DNA from: Flaccisagitta enflata
Taxonomy: Eukaryota > Chaetognatha > Sagittoidea > Aphragmophora
Length of the DNA: 64,000 nucleotides
Reading direction: 5' to 3'
NCBI GenBank assembly: GCA_965153355.1
Contig: OZ231126.1
Coordinates: forward strand, 558,001-622,000
In this document: in pieces, positions 1 through 21,522 of the stretch
Position numbering within the stretch: the first letter of the stretch is position 1
Layout of the letters: every line of letters starts with the position of its first letter
Translations under genes and position numbers: made by a program
Notes under the pieces: generated by a model
Told to the model about the DNA's origin: nothing
Databases searched by the model: none
What the model saw: the letters and a program-made list of their open reading frames with translations, nothing else

Positions 1-195
1 AAGTTACCAAATCTGAATGTTACTATGCAACTGAGATACATTGTTGCAACATACCAAATCTGAATGTTACTATGCAACTGATATTCACCATTGCAAGTTA
101 CCAAACCTGAATGTTACTATGCAACTGAGATACCTTGTTGCAACATACCAAACCTGAATGTTACTATGCAACTGATATACATTGTTGCAACTTAC
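1..195. repeat. 47 bp tandem repeat beside a DNase-like donor
   Basis: Four 47 bp units (ACCAAATCTGAATGTTACTA core), alternating in two variants so that the true period is 94 bp. The last unit runs into the exon g donor, so each unit carries a version of the donor-like GGTAA(G/C)TT on the minus strand. Confidence 0.85.
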
Positions 196-9615
<9,420 letters not shown>

Positions 9616-9622
9616 CTGTAGG

Positions 9623-9810
<188 letters not shown>

Positions 9811-9829
9811 CGGAGAATCAGTAAAATAC

Positions 9830-11485
9830 AAATTTATACAACAATTTTCTTGTAAAGCACCAAAGCAAACATCACAGGTTGCCTATCACGGAATTTACAG
9901 CTTCCTTCTCTAAGAAAACAATATCAAATAAATGAGATGGCTGATTTTTACCCTAAAAAGGGCTGTATCTTGATAACTAGGTTGAAAATACAAAATTGCC
10001 TTGATGGCGGGAATTGAATTGGGACAAGTTGTGGGGCACCAACTTTATTGTCCGTTTGGTAGAAACCATTTCGGCTGCAGGTAGGGGTGCTAGCGATTTC
10101 GACGGCCCCTCTCACTGTAATATCATTGGTTTTGTAATAATTGAAACAAAATCATAATTCATGAGTGATGCTTTATATCTGTATTTCTTTGAACATGATC
10201 AATTTGATAAGAGCATAAACACGAAAACCTGAAAATGTCAGCAAAAAATATGCTGACACGCACAATCGAAATAACTATAGTACAGCAGGAGTTGAAACAC
10301 ATTCCGGTAATTAACCCTGTTCGTCCACCAGTATGGTCCCGTGCGGTCTTGATTTGGCCCTCACTAAACACACTCTTAAGTTTGCCTCGCCCTTCCTATA
10401 ACGCATCCAAAACCAAAACGTGCTCACAAGTAACAAAAATATGCAGGCCTGTCTATGAGTTTTCCCCTCCCCTGGAGGGGGGGGGGCGGGAGATCGAACG
10501 ATTTGGAGATGGGGAAGGGAATCAAAGAGGGAATAAGGCCAGATACACGGCCACCAGTTGCAGACGGGTGGGCAGGGGCGGAAATGCGGTTTTTCCTGCC
10601 AGCTCGAGCGTGATGACCAACGACCAACCAACCAACCAACCAACCAACGGACAGTTATTCTTATAGAGTTGCGTGTCCGCAAATTAAAAGAGAAAAAAAA
10701 AAAAAGAAAATTTGGGGAAAATATAATTTTTTGCAGTACCAAATCATAAAAAACTGATTAGTAAAACACTATTTAACACTCCTTCAACCTTAAATACACT
10801 GTTTCATGGTCTTAGGGGGCAGAAAATCATTGATTTTTAAATGCGCCATGACTCATTGCGGGGAAGAAATTTAAAGGCGGGGGTGGGGGAGGGGGATCAA
10901 GGGCGACTCAATTATAGACACCCCTTCAATAACATTGATTGCATTAAATGGTTGTTTCAACAAAAAGCCATTATATCTTTGGCACAAATCCAAAACCGCA
11001 ACTGTATCCTCAACCCAATACCTAACTATTACGCCACCCCTTACCCTACTTAAATTTCCCCGGTAACCCACCGCGCGAATGTAACATTTGGCCAAAACAA
11101 AATTCACATTAGTCTTCAACAAGTGATTCGGGCTCACAGTTACATCCCGGACACATGGACAGCGGCGTCCAACCCCCATCCTCACCTCACCCACCCCTTC
11201 TTAGGACAATCACATCAACAGTTCATAAATGCGCGTTTTCGCGATTTCAACTCAAGCGTGACAGACAAACAGATCGACGGACGGACAAAGTCTCTTTTAG
11301 TGTTGCGAGTCCGCAAGTAACAATTGAAAAACGATATTACACGGTACATCAAAGTCATATCCAATGCAATGTGTCTTTGACGCCGCGAACGACGTAGACG
11401 AGAGTTGCCCAATGTAGCGCACGTGACAAAGAAAGCCGCTAAATAACTTCTTATGTGCCAACCTGTACCTGTGTGTTTTTGCTAT
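9830..11485. other. No gene recognised; decayed transposon ends
   Basis: Scanned for the missing DNase first exon (SFNIQ/FNVR-type motif) on the minus strand and not found. Contains CAGGCCTGTCTATGAG at 10445 and TAGACACCCC near 10925, resembling the ends of one hAT-type element that surrounds the CGACT element at 10534. A degenerate CGACT element is at about 11150-11320. Confidence 0.45.
10534..10685 (-). mobile_element. CGACT element (GCGGAC / AGTTG subfamily)
   Basis: Begins AAGGCCAGATACACGGCCAC, internal AGTTGCAGAC, AACC-type core repeats, then AGTTGCGTGTCCGCAAATT. Confidence 0.85.
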
Positions 11486-12138
11486 AGTACCTTCCGAGCA
11501 CAACCGGCTAAAACTGGAGGATTAATTTTTGTAACTTTTTTTTTTATTTCTTTATCTTTGTTTTTTTTTATATAACTTAATTAAAGGATACTTAATTCCT
11601 TGAATATATTTGGCTGTTAAAAAAAAACTCCTGAAACCAAAGTCTATGAATATATCATTTTGAAGTGTTTTAACTCAGACTTGGCAGAAGTGTTTTAACT
11701 CAGATTTGGCAGAAGTATTCTAACTCAGATTTGGCAGAAAATATTACTTATCCTAGACAACATAAACACCTCAATCAGATAATCTTTACAGGTTCTACAG
11801 TTTTTATAAGTTTTTAAGGACAATTGTCTTAAAATAACTTAGGACAATTGTCTTTAAAAACTTTAAATGGCCATAAAATCTAAAATAATTATCTGATTGA
11901 ATTGTTCTTGTCTTGGTTAGGTAAAATTTTCTGCTGAATCCAATGGTCTCGGTTAAAACACTACAAGTTGATGACTTCATGCACTTTGAGTTCACATGTT
12001 TTTTTTTGACAGCAAGATATGTTCAAGGAATTGAGTATCTTTTAATTAAGTTGGATACAAAAATGAAGTTTTGAAAATAAGATTAAAATAATAAAAATTT
12101 ATCCTCTAGTTTTAGCCGGGTTTGCTCGGAAGGTACTG
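11486..12138. mobile_element. TA-flanked foldback element
   Basis: About 650 bp with long inverted ends: TAGTACCTTCCGAGCA on the left, TGCTCGGAAGGTACTG on the right, and pairing that continues inward (CCGGCTAAAACTGGAGGAT against ATCCTCTAGTTTTAGCCGG). Flanked by TA, as in Tc1/mariner-type elements. The middle has about three copies of TTTTAACTCAGATTTGGCAG. No transposase. Confidence 0.88.
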
Positions 12139-12403
12139 TATGCGTGTGGGTCAGTGTGGTCTGGTCTGCATGTCTGTCGGTTCAGGTAATATTTCTTTTT
12201 ACACACCGTTCTCAAAGTTTGAAAATCCACACGACATAACTTTGCTGTTGTCCTCACACGCCGCGACCATTAACGTGGATCCTGATGTCATATATGTGTG
12301 TGTGATTACTTTTGAGTCTAAGTGATAATTCCTCCGTGTATGTGCGCGTGTGCAAATATTCTGACGCTTTGCGAATAGTGTGAATTAATGTACATAGCGC
12401 TCT

Positions 12404-12404
12404 G

Positions 12405-12470
<66 letters not shown>
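12404..12470. repeat. (TGTC)n then (TC)n microsatellite
   Basis: TGTCTGTC run followed by pure TC repeat; no coding signal around it. Confidence 0.97.
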
Positions 12471-12472
<2 letters not shown>

Positions 12473-12637
12473 GGAGATGCGGCGACAGTTGCTAATCCAC
12501 GGAACCAGCGAAATCTCCATTGCCTCGATGGAAAAGGCAGCACCTTTGCGTGTTTGGTCAAATGCGCGGTAATCCTTACTGTTAGATTTAGTAGCGATAC
12601 ATTATATCTGATACATTAAATCTGTTACGGTAATGTC

Positions 12638-13618
12638 CAGGCCTTAATCTAGAGCGTGCCCGCGTGCCCGTGGCACTCTGTTTTACTGTCGGGCACGCTG
12701 TTTTTGCTGATGGCGTGCCCGGCTGGCACTCTCTTATCACTTCAGGCTTACTAAATATCATCAAGATTGATTATTTTTATTTGATTGCTTAAAGAATATT
12801 CATTGATTCATTAGATTGATTCTTGGATATGTCCATCCATACATTCCCTCCATTCTTTTTTTTTTCTTACTTTCTTTCTTTTTTTCTTGCTTTTTTTCTT
12901 TGTTTCTTTGTTTCTTTATTTTTTTTTCTTTCTTTTTTTCTTTTTTTGTTTCTTTCCTTCTTTCTTTCTGTCATTCTTTCTCCCTTTCTTTTTTTCATTA
13001 ATAAATTTGATTGATTCTTTGCTTTGTCCATCCATCCATTTCGTCCTTCATTCTTTTTTTTCTCTTTCTTTCTTTCTTTTATTTATAAATTTGGTTGATT
13101 CTTTGATTTATTCATCCATGCATTCCCCTCTTCATTCTTTCTTTCTTCCTTTCTTTCTATCTTTCTTTCTTTATTACTTTCTTTTTTTTCTCACTTTATT
13201 TTTTCTTTCTTTTTTTTATAAAGTTGGTTATTTTTCCATTCAGTCATGCAGTAATTCATTCTTCCAAAAAAGAAATTGAATCCTTTGAATTTCTTTTATA
13301 AACCTAAAAATATTCCTAAATAACAACTCCTACAGGTAAATGAATTGTTGATCTCAGTTTCTTTCATTCACTCAATGGTTCATTAATTCATCCCTAATTG
13401 CTTAAATATGTTGATCAAACAATGGTTTACATGCAACAGCATTTGAATCATACCGCATTATGTTGCTGAGTGAATGCGCATAATTTTTTGTCTCATTGTA
13501 TGATGTGAATGGAAAATGAATTTGAAAACCGGGCATGCTCATTCTCTGTCGGGCACGCTAAAATTGTGAGGAGCGTGCCCGGCGTGCACGCTCTACAGAA
13601 TCACTAAATTAAGGCCTG
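12638..13618. mobile_element. 981 bp hAT-type non-autonomous element
   Basis: Ends CAGGCCTTAATCTAGAGCGT and (reverse complement of the right) CAGGCCTTAATTTAG; perfect 8 bp target duplication GTAATGTC at 12630-12637 and 13619-13626. Subterminal GGGCACGC repeats cluster at both ends; the centre is a CTTT-rich tract with CCATCCAT blocks. No transposase reading frame. Confidence 0.95.
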
Positions 13619-13626
13619 GTAATGTC

Positions 13627-15061
13627 AAATCGTTTCCAACTTATTGTTAGACTAGAAAGTCGCTTATGGATAGTAAGGAGCCTACTTGACTTTTTGGGAT
13701 GGAAATTTCCCCGGGTCTGCCCGTCTGGTTGCTGTCGGTGAGGGAGTCGATAGGTTCCGAGCTTTCCTCCATGTTGCTCATCATCATAAGTATCATCGCC
13801 GTTGTCTTCATCACCGTCGCATAAATTTATCACCGTTGTATTCATTACTGTCGTCTTCATCACCGTCATGCTAGTTGTTGTTTTCATCATCGTCGTTTTT
13901 TTCATTGTCGTCGTCGATATCATCTCATCACTCTTGCCAGCTCATGGCAACAGTGGAGGGTAGCAAATAAGCGGGGCATCGGGTCCCAATGTCAGACTCA
14001 AAATGACTAACTTTAATGATATTATCATGAATAGACACATGCATTTTTCTTCAGTTTTAACACGGCCAGAAACGTGCGGAGGCCAGAAACGTGCGGATCG
14101 GCAGGGGCAGTGATAGAGCATGGGGTTTTTGGGGGGAAGTGAAAATTTAAAAAATCTCATAAGCGTCGTCCGCCGGACGAATGGACAGATATAGCGTCAT
14201 ATAGCATGTGACTAAAAAGTTGATTTTAGCTTGAGCGTCCGACCGCAGGGATATCCAAATACACGTCCCGATGCCCCTTTTTAACTCGAGCAACTCGATT
14301 GCAGAGTTCTGGCGATCTAGCGCGTACTAATAGGCATACGGGAGGCCAAATTCCGTTGAAATGATAGTCATATTTTGCGAACAGATCAACTTTTTTTTTT
14401 GTCCCCTGCTGCGAAAGTCAATTCTAATTCACTACTCATCTCCGATTTTCTGGTGCTAGATTAAACTCAGTAAATTTGCGCCATCAGGCTGCGAAACTTT
14501 TTCTCGTGACCAGTTGAAAAAAAAATTCCGAGAGAGAATAAAAAATGCCGCTGGGGCCGAGATTGTTACTGTACTGACTAGATTCTCGCTCAGATTCTAC
14601 TGCCGGCTTGATTTGCCTGATGAGTAATATTTTTTTATATTTTTATTATGAAATATTTTTATTGAATATAATCATATAAAACCAGCAATTAGCATGTTTG
14701 GCGACAGCCACTGGTTTCTCGATTTTGCATACATTTCTCTCGCATACATTTCTCTCTTCATTATCATTTATCAACTCTAGTATGAACTGTATGAAGTCTC
14801 TCTGCTGCTTCCTCGTGTAAGTAATTACGTACTCATCTGTCATTGTCATTTAAAGTTTTAAACGCGACTTAAATTTGTTCATTTAAAGTTCTCGAGTCGT
14901 TCTCAATCTTCTCATCTTGTCAGATCTCTTCTCTTGAGGATTTTTAACTCGGTCTCAATTCTAAAAATCTCGACAAAGATGTAACACCCTCGATTTTCTC
15001 ACCCTCGATTTTCTGTTTATTCCAGTCACTGCACTCACAATCCTCTGCTTTAAATCCTTTT
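13627..15061. other. No gene recognised
   Basis: Holds a short GAT/CATC-rich patch (13770-13925), a badly decayed CGACT element (about 14035-14215, minus) and AT-rich unique sequence. The minus-strand frames at 13609-13923 and 14646-14849 have no recognisable domain. Confidence 0.4.
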
Positions 15062-15559
15062 TGGGCAGCGGCCCTCTCAGACCAATATCTTGTAGAAGAA
15101 AAGATTGAATCTTAATATGAAAGTTAACCCACCCCCTTCCACCGAGGCTAGAATCCCCAATCTAGTTTCTCAAGACCTAAAACTTGGCATTTGGAGCATG
15201 AAGCTTGAAATAACCCCTCTCACCCCTGAAATCGGTCCTGAGATTAGTTCCACATATATATGTAAGCCCTCTCAGGCTCTAAATTAGTCCTCTCATGCCT
15301 GATTCCCATCTTATAGCATATAGGCTTGAAATCAATCCTCTGAAGTATGACCAAACCCTCCCAACTTTTCTCCGTTGGTCCGTCCGTTGGTCCGTTGGTC
15401 CGTTAGTCCGTTGGTCCGTAATCATTTATCACCTATACGAGGATTTTCTCAGAAAAACTCATCTTTTACTCCCTCTACCGTGTATCCGGCCTTGTTTTCT
15501 TTCTTCTTTGCCATTACCAAAAAAACGCAATCATGCGGAGGTACGGCTACCGCTGACCA
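15062..15559 (+). mobile_element. TGGKCAGCGG-family element carrying degenerate repeats
   Basis: Starts TGGGCAGCGGCCCTCTCAG and ends GGCTACCGCTGACCA. The interior is a decayed GAGGC..AAATCC minisatellite, and it contains a truncated CGACT element near 15373-15497. Relatives: about 36600-37033, 46737-47042, 54880-55196. Confidence 0.65.
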
Positions 15560-15868
15560 TATGGGGTCCTTGGATGACTTAATTTCATTCTTTTCGTTAT
15601 CGTTATTCTATGTATCTATCAATCAATCTATTCAACTATGATGTCAAACCATCTACCTTTTTCCCTCGCTTTTGGTGGTCGTGTCTGTCCATCAGTCGAT
15701 TGGTCGCAAAACTCCTGATTTGGTGTCAGTCATTTTCATTTCTATTACCTCGCATACATCCCCATTTTCTATTTCATGGCGTCGTACATTCATTAACTCA
15801 TTCAGTAATTCATTCAAAACGTACATACTCAGCTTTATACACCCCTGTAATGTATTCCTTTCCGTCTT

Positions 15869-15931
<63 letters not shown>

Positions 15932-15949
15932 CTTCTTTCTTTCTCTCTT

Positions 15950-16016
<67 letters not shown>
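15869..16016. repeat. (TC)n microsatellite
   Basis: Two (TC)n blocks separated by CTTT-rich sequence; Ser/Leu-repeat frames here are artefacts. Confidence 0.98.
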
Positions 16017-16018
<2 letters not shown>

Positions 16019-16314
16019 TGACTTTTGTGCCGGAAGTTTGGTCTTGTTATTTCTGACAGTGAATCATTTCTTTTAAGTACTCGTTGAATTTCACGCTGGA
16101 TGAAGAGATGAGCATAAATGTGTGTATATGCGTGACTCGGGTGTGTATAACGCTTGTCAGGATGCCTAGAATGGTGAAAACGATCTTTTCTATTTTGTAT
16201 AAAATTTCTTTATATAAATGCTATAGAATTTTAAAATCAATTAAGATCCACATTTAAAGTGAGCAAGAAATTAAACTGAGACAATTCCTATAAAAATCTT
16301 CTCATAAAATTTTT

Positions 16315-16515
16315 AGTCGCGTAGCACGCGACTTCTGTCGGTCCGTCCCTCTGCCCGTTGGTCCGTCGGTCCGTCCGTCCGTCAGTCCGTCACACTTTAC
16401 TTTTTCAGCGTTTTTGGGGGTTTTTGCGTTATTGCTCCTGCCCAAATGTTCCACTGACCTCAATTATGGCCCCTGCCCACCGCACGCGACTGGGGTAGCC
16501 GTGTATCCGGCCTTG
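16315..16515 (+). mobile_element. CGACT element (GTGC subfamily)
   Basis: AGTCGCGTAGCACGCGACT at the left, internal GCACGCGACT, right end GCCGTGTATCCGGCCTTG. Confidence 0.92.
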
Positions 16516-16639
16516 TTTTATTAATTCTTTATTTTCATTATTTTTTGAAATTTCAACTAGACTATCTTTATAATTCTGGATTGATTTGAAATTCTTCAAC
16601 TGCATATTTAAATGTTTTCATGAAAGAATAAAACAATTA

Positions 16640-16957
16640 CTGTATTTTCTCCAATTAGCGCCCGGAGCGCTTAAAAAATTATCTGTTTTACCTTCTAATT
16701 AGCGCCCTTTGTAGCTTATCAGACGAAGAATATGATTTTGAAAAATAAAGTGAAATAAAAAATATAGAGTAGAAAATGATGAAATTATGTGATTTTAACA
16801 GAAAAATCCACATAGGAAATTCAAAAAAATAAAGAATGCAATGAAAACCTGTATATATGATAATTTTCAATAAAAAAGTTATTAGTTGAAATAAAAATTA
16901 TTTTTCAAAAGAGGCGGCGTTAATTAGAGGAGGGGCGCTAATTAGAGGAAATACGGT
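16640..16957. mobile_element. Inverted-repeat element with AATTAGCGCCC ends
   Basis: TTTTCTCCAATTAGCGCCC on the left and GGGCGCTAATTAGAGGAAAT on the right. A similar end (GGCGCTAATTAGAGGGGG then AAATACGGTA) recurs at about 47837-47883. Confidence 0.7.
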
Positions 16958-17589
16958 AAGGTACTTTTTCACCATTCTAGGCATCATGACAGGCGCAGTG
17001 TGTGTGCTTTGCAGACTAATCTTTGATTCATTTTCCATTATTTGCTTCTGGTTTCCGCCGCTTGCACTCGCATGACCTCGGTAAAGTGTACTCAGCTCTG
17101 AAGACTCTACCAAGTTCGCGAGGGAAGGGAAGGTGTGTCACTCAGATATCGACTTACAATCAGCGTTTACTTTCATCCTCATCAGCTTGAAACCGAAATT
17201 AACATGTTAAACTGACATCTGTTTTTCTTAGGTTATAATGGAGATGTCCGAAATACGAACACTAACGTGCCTGTCATCTTAAACTCAAAGTCCAGTTTTC
17301 ATTCGCGGACTCGCGGTTCAGTGTACTGCTTTGCCCGTCCTTTTGTTAGTCAGTCAGTCAGTCCACGCTTGAAATTGGAAGAAAAACGTTTCGCCTGCAA
17401 ACGTTGTCCACGGAAGGGGTTGTGCGCCATCCGCCCCACCCGTCCGCCATGGTATTGTAACCCCGCGTTACGTATTTGTCTCTCTCTAATCTTTTACTCT
17501 GGGTCGTGACGAACCCTCTGCTCCGTCTCTTACATAATCTCAACATTCAACTTCGAACCGATTTGCACTTTTATACAACTTTTTAATCC

Positions 17590-17591
<2 letters not shown>

Positions 17592-17672
<81 letters not shown>
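17592..17672. repeat. (TC)n microsatellite
   Basis: About 80 bp of uninterrupted TC. Confidence 0.98.
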
Positions 17673-17677
<5 letters not shown>

Positions 17678-19057
17678 TAAACGTCACCCCCGAGGCCAGG
17701 CTCCTCATCGCCTTCGACAAGAAAGGATTTTGACCCATAAAATCGGCTATTCAAACGCAAAGCGAGATCAGTAAAACTAAAAGAACAAAAACAGCAAGAA
17801 AATGAAAAGAATTTGACGCAATTTTACCTTCGGGAGACAAAAAAGCGATTTAGGATCGTTTGTAAAACATTTTTCACTCTCGAGTTGCTTTGCCTTTTGG
17901 GGAGAATAGGAATAATAACTCTGGAAAAAAGAAAAGAAGAAATAAAAAAAATTAGGTTCGCATTAATTTTTGAATGAAGAAAAAAGAAAAAGAAAACGAA
18001 AGAAAACGCATAAGAATTAAGAATGAGAGCAAGATCAGCTTTTTTTGCCCTTTGTTGATTAAATACTTCGCGAGTCCCGTCTTCAAGTTGGCTGGATAGT
18101 CCGGTTGCAAAAAAAAAAAACAGTTTTCTTTCCGTCGTATGTAAGCCTCGTGCTACGCGTCCTTTTCATCCTCTAACCGTCATTGTTGTTGTTTTTTTAG
18201 TCGCGTGCTACGCGACTCTATGAACCACTTTTCGGTCGGTCCGTCGGTCCGTCGGTAGGTCGGTCTAACACAAATCTGTTTTAAAGGCTTTTTGAAGTGT
18301 GCTTATGTCTCTGTATGGTAGACAAAAAACTTTGTGGAGTAACAGTCATTTAAAATATGTCTTTGAAAAATGCTTGTCTGTCTGCTGCATGACTTTCTTT
18401 GCAAGTGCCGACGCACGCGACTTATGTTTTTTTTTCGAGTCACATTGCTACCGAAGCTCAGCTCAGTTCATTTGAATACCATCTGGCCCACTGCCCACAA
18501 TTTTGTTTCCCACTGCCCACAATTTTGTTTTAGTTTCTTATCTAAAACATAAATTTTATTCAATTTTTTACAGAAATATGGGTTGTTTTTCTTGAAAAAT
18601 AATTTCTTTTTTTAGTTAGGCTTTGAAATCAGGCATTATATTAAAAAAAAAAACATGATAATGCTCAAGTTCAAAATACAACTGTTCCAAATAAGGTTTG
18701 TATATACAATTTATATATATATGAACATAGAAGAAATTAAGAACACTTTAAAGAGAATTTCAGGCTGAAAACGGCCTAAAATTTAACGACACCCAGGCTG
18801 AGTTCAAAAAAGTTGTCTCCTTATATAAAAAAAAGTAACACAAATGGGAGTCAGCCATCGAGTTGAACGACAAAACTCAACCGACATTTAGTTGACTGTA
18901 TCATATTCGAAAACAATCCGTCCCTCTGTTCAGCTGTACTGCTTCAAAGCCTTGACGATCTTTTCGCAAATGGCATTTATCATAATGGCATTTATCATAG
19001 ATTATCATTTATTGCAATAAGTTTATCATATTTCTCCCTTTTTTTTCTTTTCTTCAG
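17673..19057. other. Sequence upstream of the AEBP2/Jing coding region
   Basis: AT-rich, with a truncated CGACT element at about 18199-18271 (AGTCGCGTGCTACGCGACT). No exon recognised; the promoter and 5' untranslated exon(s) of the gene may lie here. Confidence 0.4.
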
Positions 19058-19177
19058 GAATATCATCTTTATTCTTTCCCCTCGCGCGGCCGCCTAGTTG
19101 GAGCTTGGAAAATGTGACATCTTCCGTCGTCGGATGAATAAGAAGCAGCAGCAGCAACATCGACAGCAGTAGCCGCG
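19058..19177 (+). other. Probable 5' untranslated part of the first coding exon
   Basis: A strong 3' splice site (TTTTTTTTCTTTTCTTCAG) ends at 19057, followed by 120 bases with a TAA in frame upstream of the ATG at 19178. The coding start therefore probably lies in a second exon. Confidence 0.5.
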
Positions 19178-21522
19178 ATGTTGACGTCCTTCGAACCGGA
19201 ACTGTCTCCTCCCGCCACTGCCACTTCGTTATTAACTTCTTCAGCTACGTCGTCGTCCTCCTCTTCGCCGGTTGCCGCGGCTGCGACCGCCGAGTCGGAT
19301 CGCGACAGCGGTGGCGGTGGTGTTGGCGGTGGCGTTGGCATATCCGGCATCGGCGTTTCTCATGTCGATGATGAAGCGCTGTTCCGATCTCTTTCTTCAG
19401 CGGTGGACAAAATCGTCAAGGACACGTTGAGGGAAGAGGAGGAGGAGGAAGAGGAGGAAGATGAAGTGGTAGACAATGCCAACCAAGCGGGGAAGGGCCT
19501 TGTAAGGCAGGTGCCGGAAGGTTCAGTCTTGAATTATGAGAAGAATGGCGATGTAACTATGTTCGACGGTCGCTCTCATCCACCATCAATATCATTATCA
19601 TCGTCGTCGTCGTCCTCGTCGTCGTCGAAATCACCAAACGGCTACAAAGCGACGCCGCCTTCGACGCTTTTAGCGCCATCTTTGACTAACGCCGCATCGA
19701 CGTGCAACAAATTTCCTCGCCTCCTCGATTGCTGCAATTGTTTATCTTCCTCTTGTAGCGCTTCTTTAGTTAGTAAGAATCTCAATAATGACGAGCCATC
19801 AACGGACTCGATCCGGCCGACGCGCGCCGAAGCGATGCCGCCTGCGGCGTTATCGTCATCGTCGTTATCGTCGTCGACAGCCGACGTTTGTCGCACCGGC
19901 GGCGTGACAAAAGACGACGAAAATGACGATGTCGACGAAGGAAAATTCGACAATGTCTGCGCTACGGAGTGTGACTGTGGAAAAAACGCTCCTTGCCACG
20001 CTATCCGCAACTGCGCCCAACGGAAACATGACGATATGAATGACGCTTCTTTACCCTCTGCGACATCCTTTCCTACTTCTTGTGCCTTTTGGTTGTATTT
20101 ACAAAATCACTTCCATCAACAACATCAACAACAGAAAAACAATGAAAACCGGAATCATCCTATTCATCATTATCATAATCATCATCGTTGTCATCACCAT
20201 CACTGTCGAGACGACTCCGCGATGAATCATCAATGTTGTCCCAAAACGGCGCAGAGTAAAGCTCCCATTAATCCTACCGCCGCAATCTCTTCGTCCACTT
20301 CCTCCAAGTGCAATGTACTTCCTCAAACCGTTCGCCCAACCGTTGACGAAACGGATGACAATATCATTAATGACGACGATGACGTAGACGGTCAGTCGCG
20401 CACCTACAAGCGAGCTCGCGCAAAATCCGGTTCTTTGCAATTAGACACAAATCATCATGATCATCATCATCATCATCGACATGAGGCAAAGGCCTGTTCC
20501 TCTAACCATGTAGCTAATTACTGCCACCAACGCAATACCACTAATTCGGCCGCCGCCGCCTCCTCAGGGAATTTGCCATCATCTCATTCATGCAGTTGCT
20601 GTCGTTGTTGTTGTTCTTCCTCCTCTTCATCACAACCTTCTATCCAGTCGGGTCCACGATCTTTACTTTCTTGCATCTCTTCCTCCGCCTCAACTTCTGC
20701 ACATTATCAGCCCCACAATCTCCGTCATTCTCGTCATCCTCATCATCATTACCACACAACGTCCAACTCGTGCTTGTCGTCGTCGTCGTCTTCTAGTTCC
20801 TCCTCCGCCATCGATTCGCCCTCGCCATCTTCGCTGTCGTCATCGGACGTTTCTTCGCCAGCATCCGGCATCGAAGTGGAGCTTTCGACGACCGAGTTGA
20901 AAGACCTCTTAGTGACCGTCGTGGATCGACCGGCGACGCCGTCAGTGGACGAGGGACTGCACAGCGGATCGGAAGCGAGCAGCGATCTCGGCAGTAACAG
21001 CGGCGGCGACGGCGGCGGTTGTGACTCACCCGTCAATTCACCGTCGGCGTTTCGAAGAGACGAAGACGACGATATGGTTGTATGCGCCGACGACGGCGAT
21101 GGATGTTGCTTCAAGAGACACGCTGAGGAGGAACATAAAATTCTCGACAATGCTGAAAACCTTCGCGCTTCTTCTTCTTCCTCCGAGTCCGTTGAACCTT
21201 CGCCCTCGTTATGTTACTCCCTCGTCGGCGACAACGATGATGACGGACAAAGGAAAGGCCAGCAACCTCGCAGTGGCAGTGACGCTTTAACCAGTGCGAA
21301 GTTGACCAATTTTGACCCCACGCGACTGCTGATTCGATCGCCATCTTTCTCCGCCACTTCCGCTTCGTCGTCGTCATCGTCTTCGTCATCGTCTTCGACG
21401 TCGTCGTCGTCCACGACGCCGCGCAATGGCCTCATTCATCCTTTGTCTTCTTCCTCTTCCTCAAATTTCGCGTGCTCCGATGAATCGAGTCGCGAAGCGC
21501 CGGGAGTTCTGGACATGAAAAG
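19178..21522 (+). CDS. jing/AEBP2: AEBP2/Jing exon 1 (low-complexity N-terminal region)
   Basis: 2,345 nt, ends phase 2 at AAAAG|GTGTGT. Encodes 781 residues with poly-Ser blocks, an [11 protein letters not shown] run, Asp-rich stretches, His-rich [10 protein letters not shown], and Cys-rich SCSCCRCCC. The one ordered-looking segment is [20 protein letters not shown] (about residue 565). Codons are GC-rich with many TCG/TCC Ser codons, unlike the AT-rich surroundings, which supports coding. Confidence 0.9.

Larger units (their letters stand above)
16154..16993. mobile_element. Foldback element with nested insertions
   Basis: Inverted ends TGTCAGGATGCCTAGAATGG / CCATTCTAGGCATCATGACA about 840 bp apart. 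Inside are a CGACT element (16315-16515) and a second inverted-repeat element at about 16640-16957 whose ends are TGTATTTTCTCCAATTAGCG and CGCTAATTAGAGGAAATACG. Confidence 0.8.

Noticed and set aside
13609-13923. Minus-strand Asp/Thr-rich frame that could hold the missing DNase N-terminus
   Set aside because: No SFN(I/V)..FG motif and composition explained by a GAT/CATC patch.
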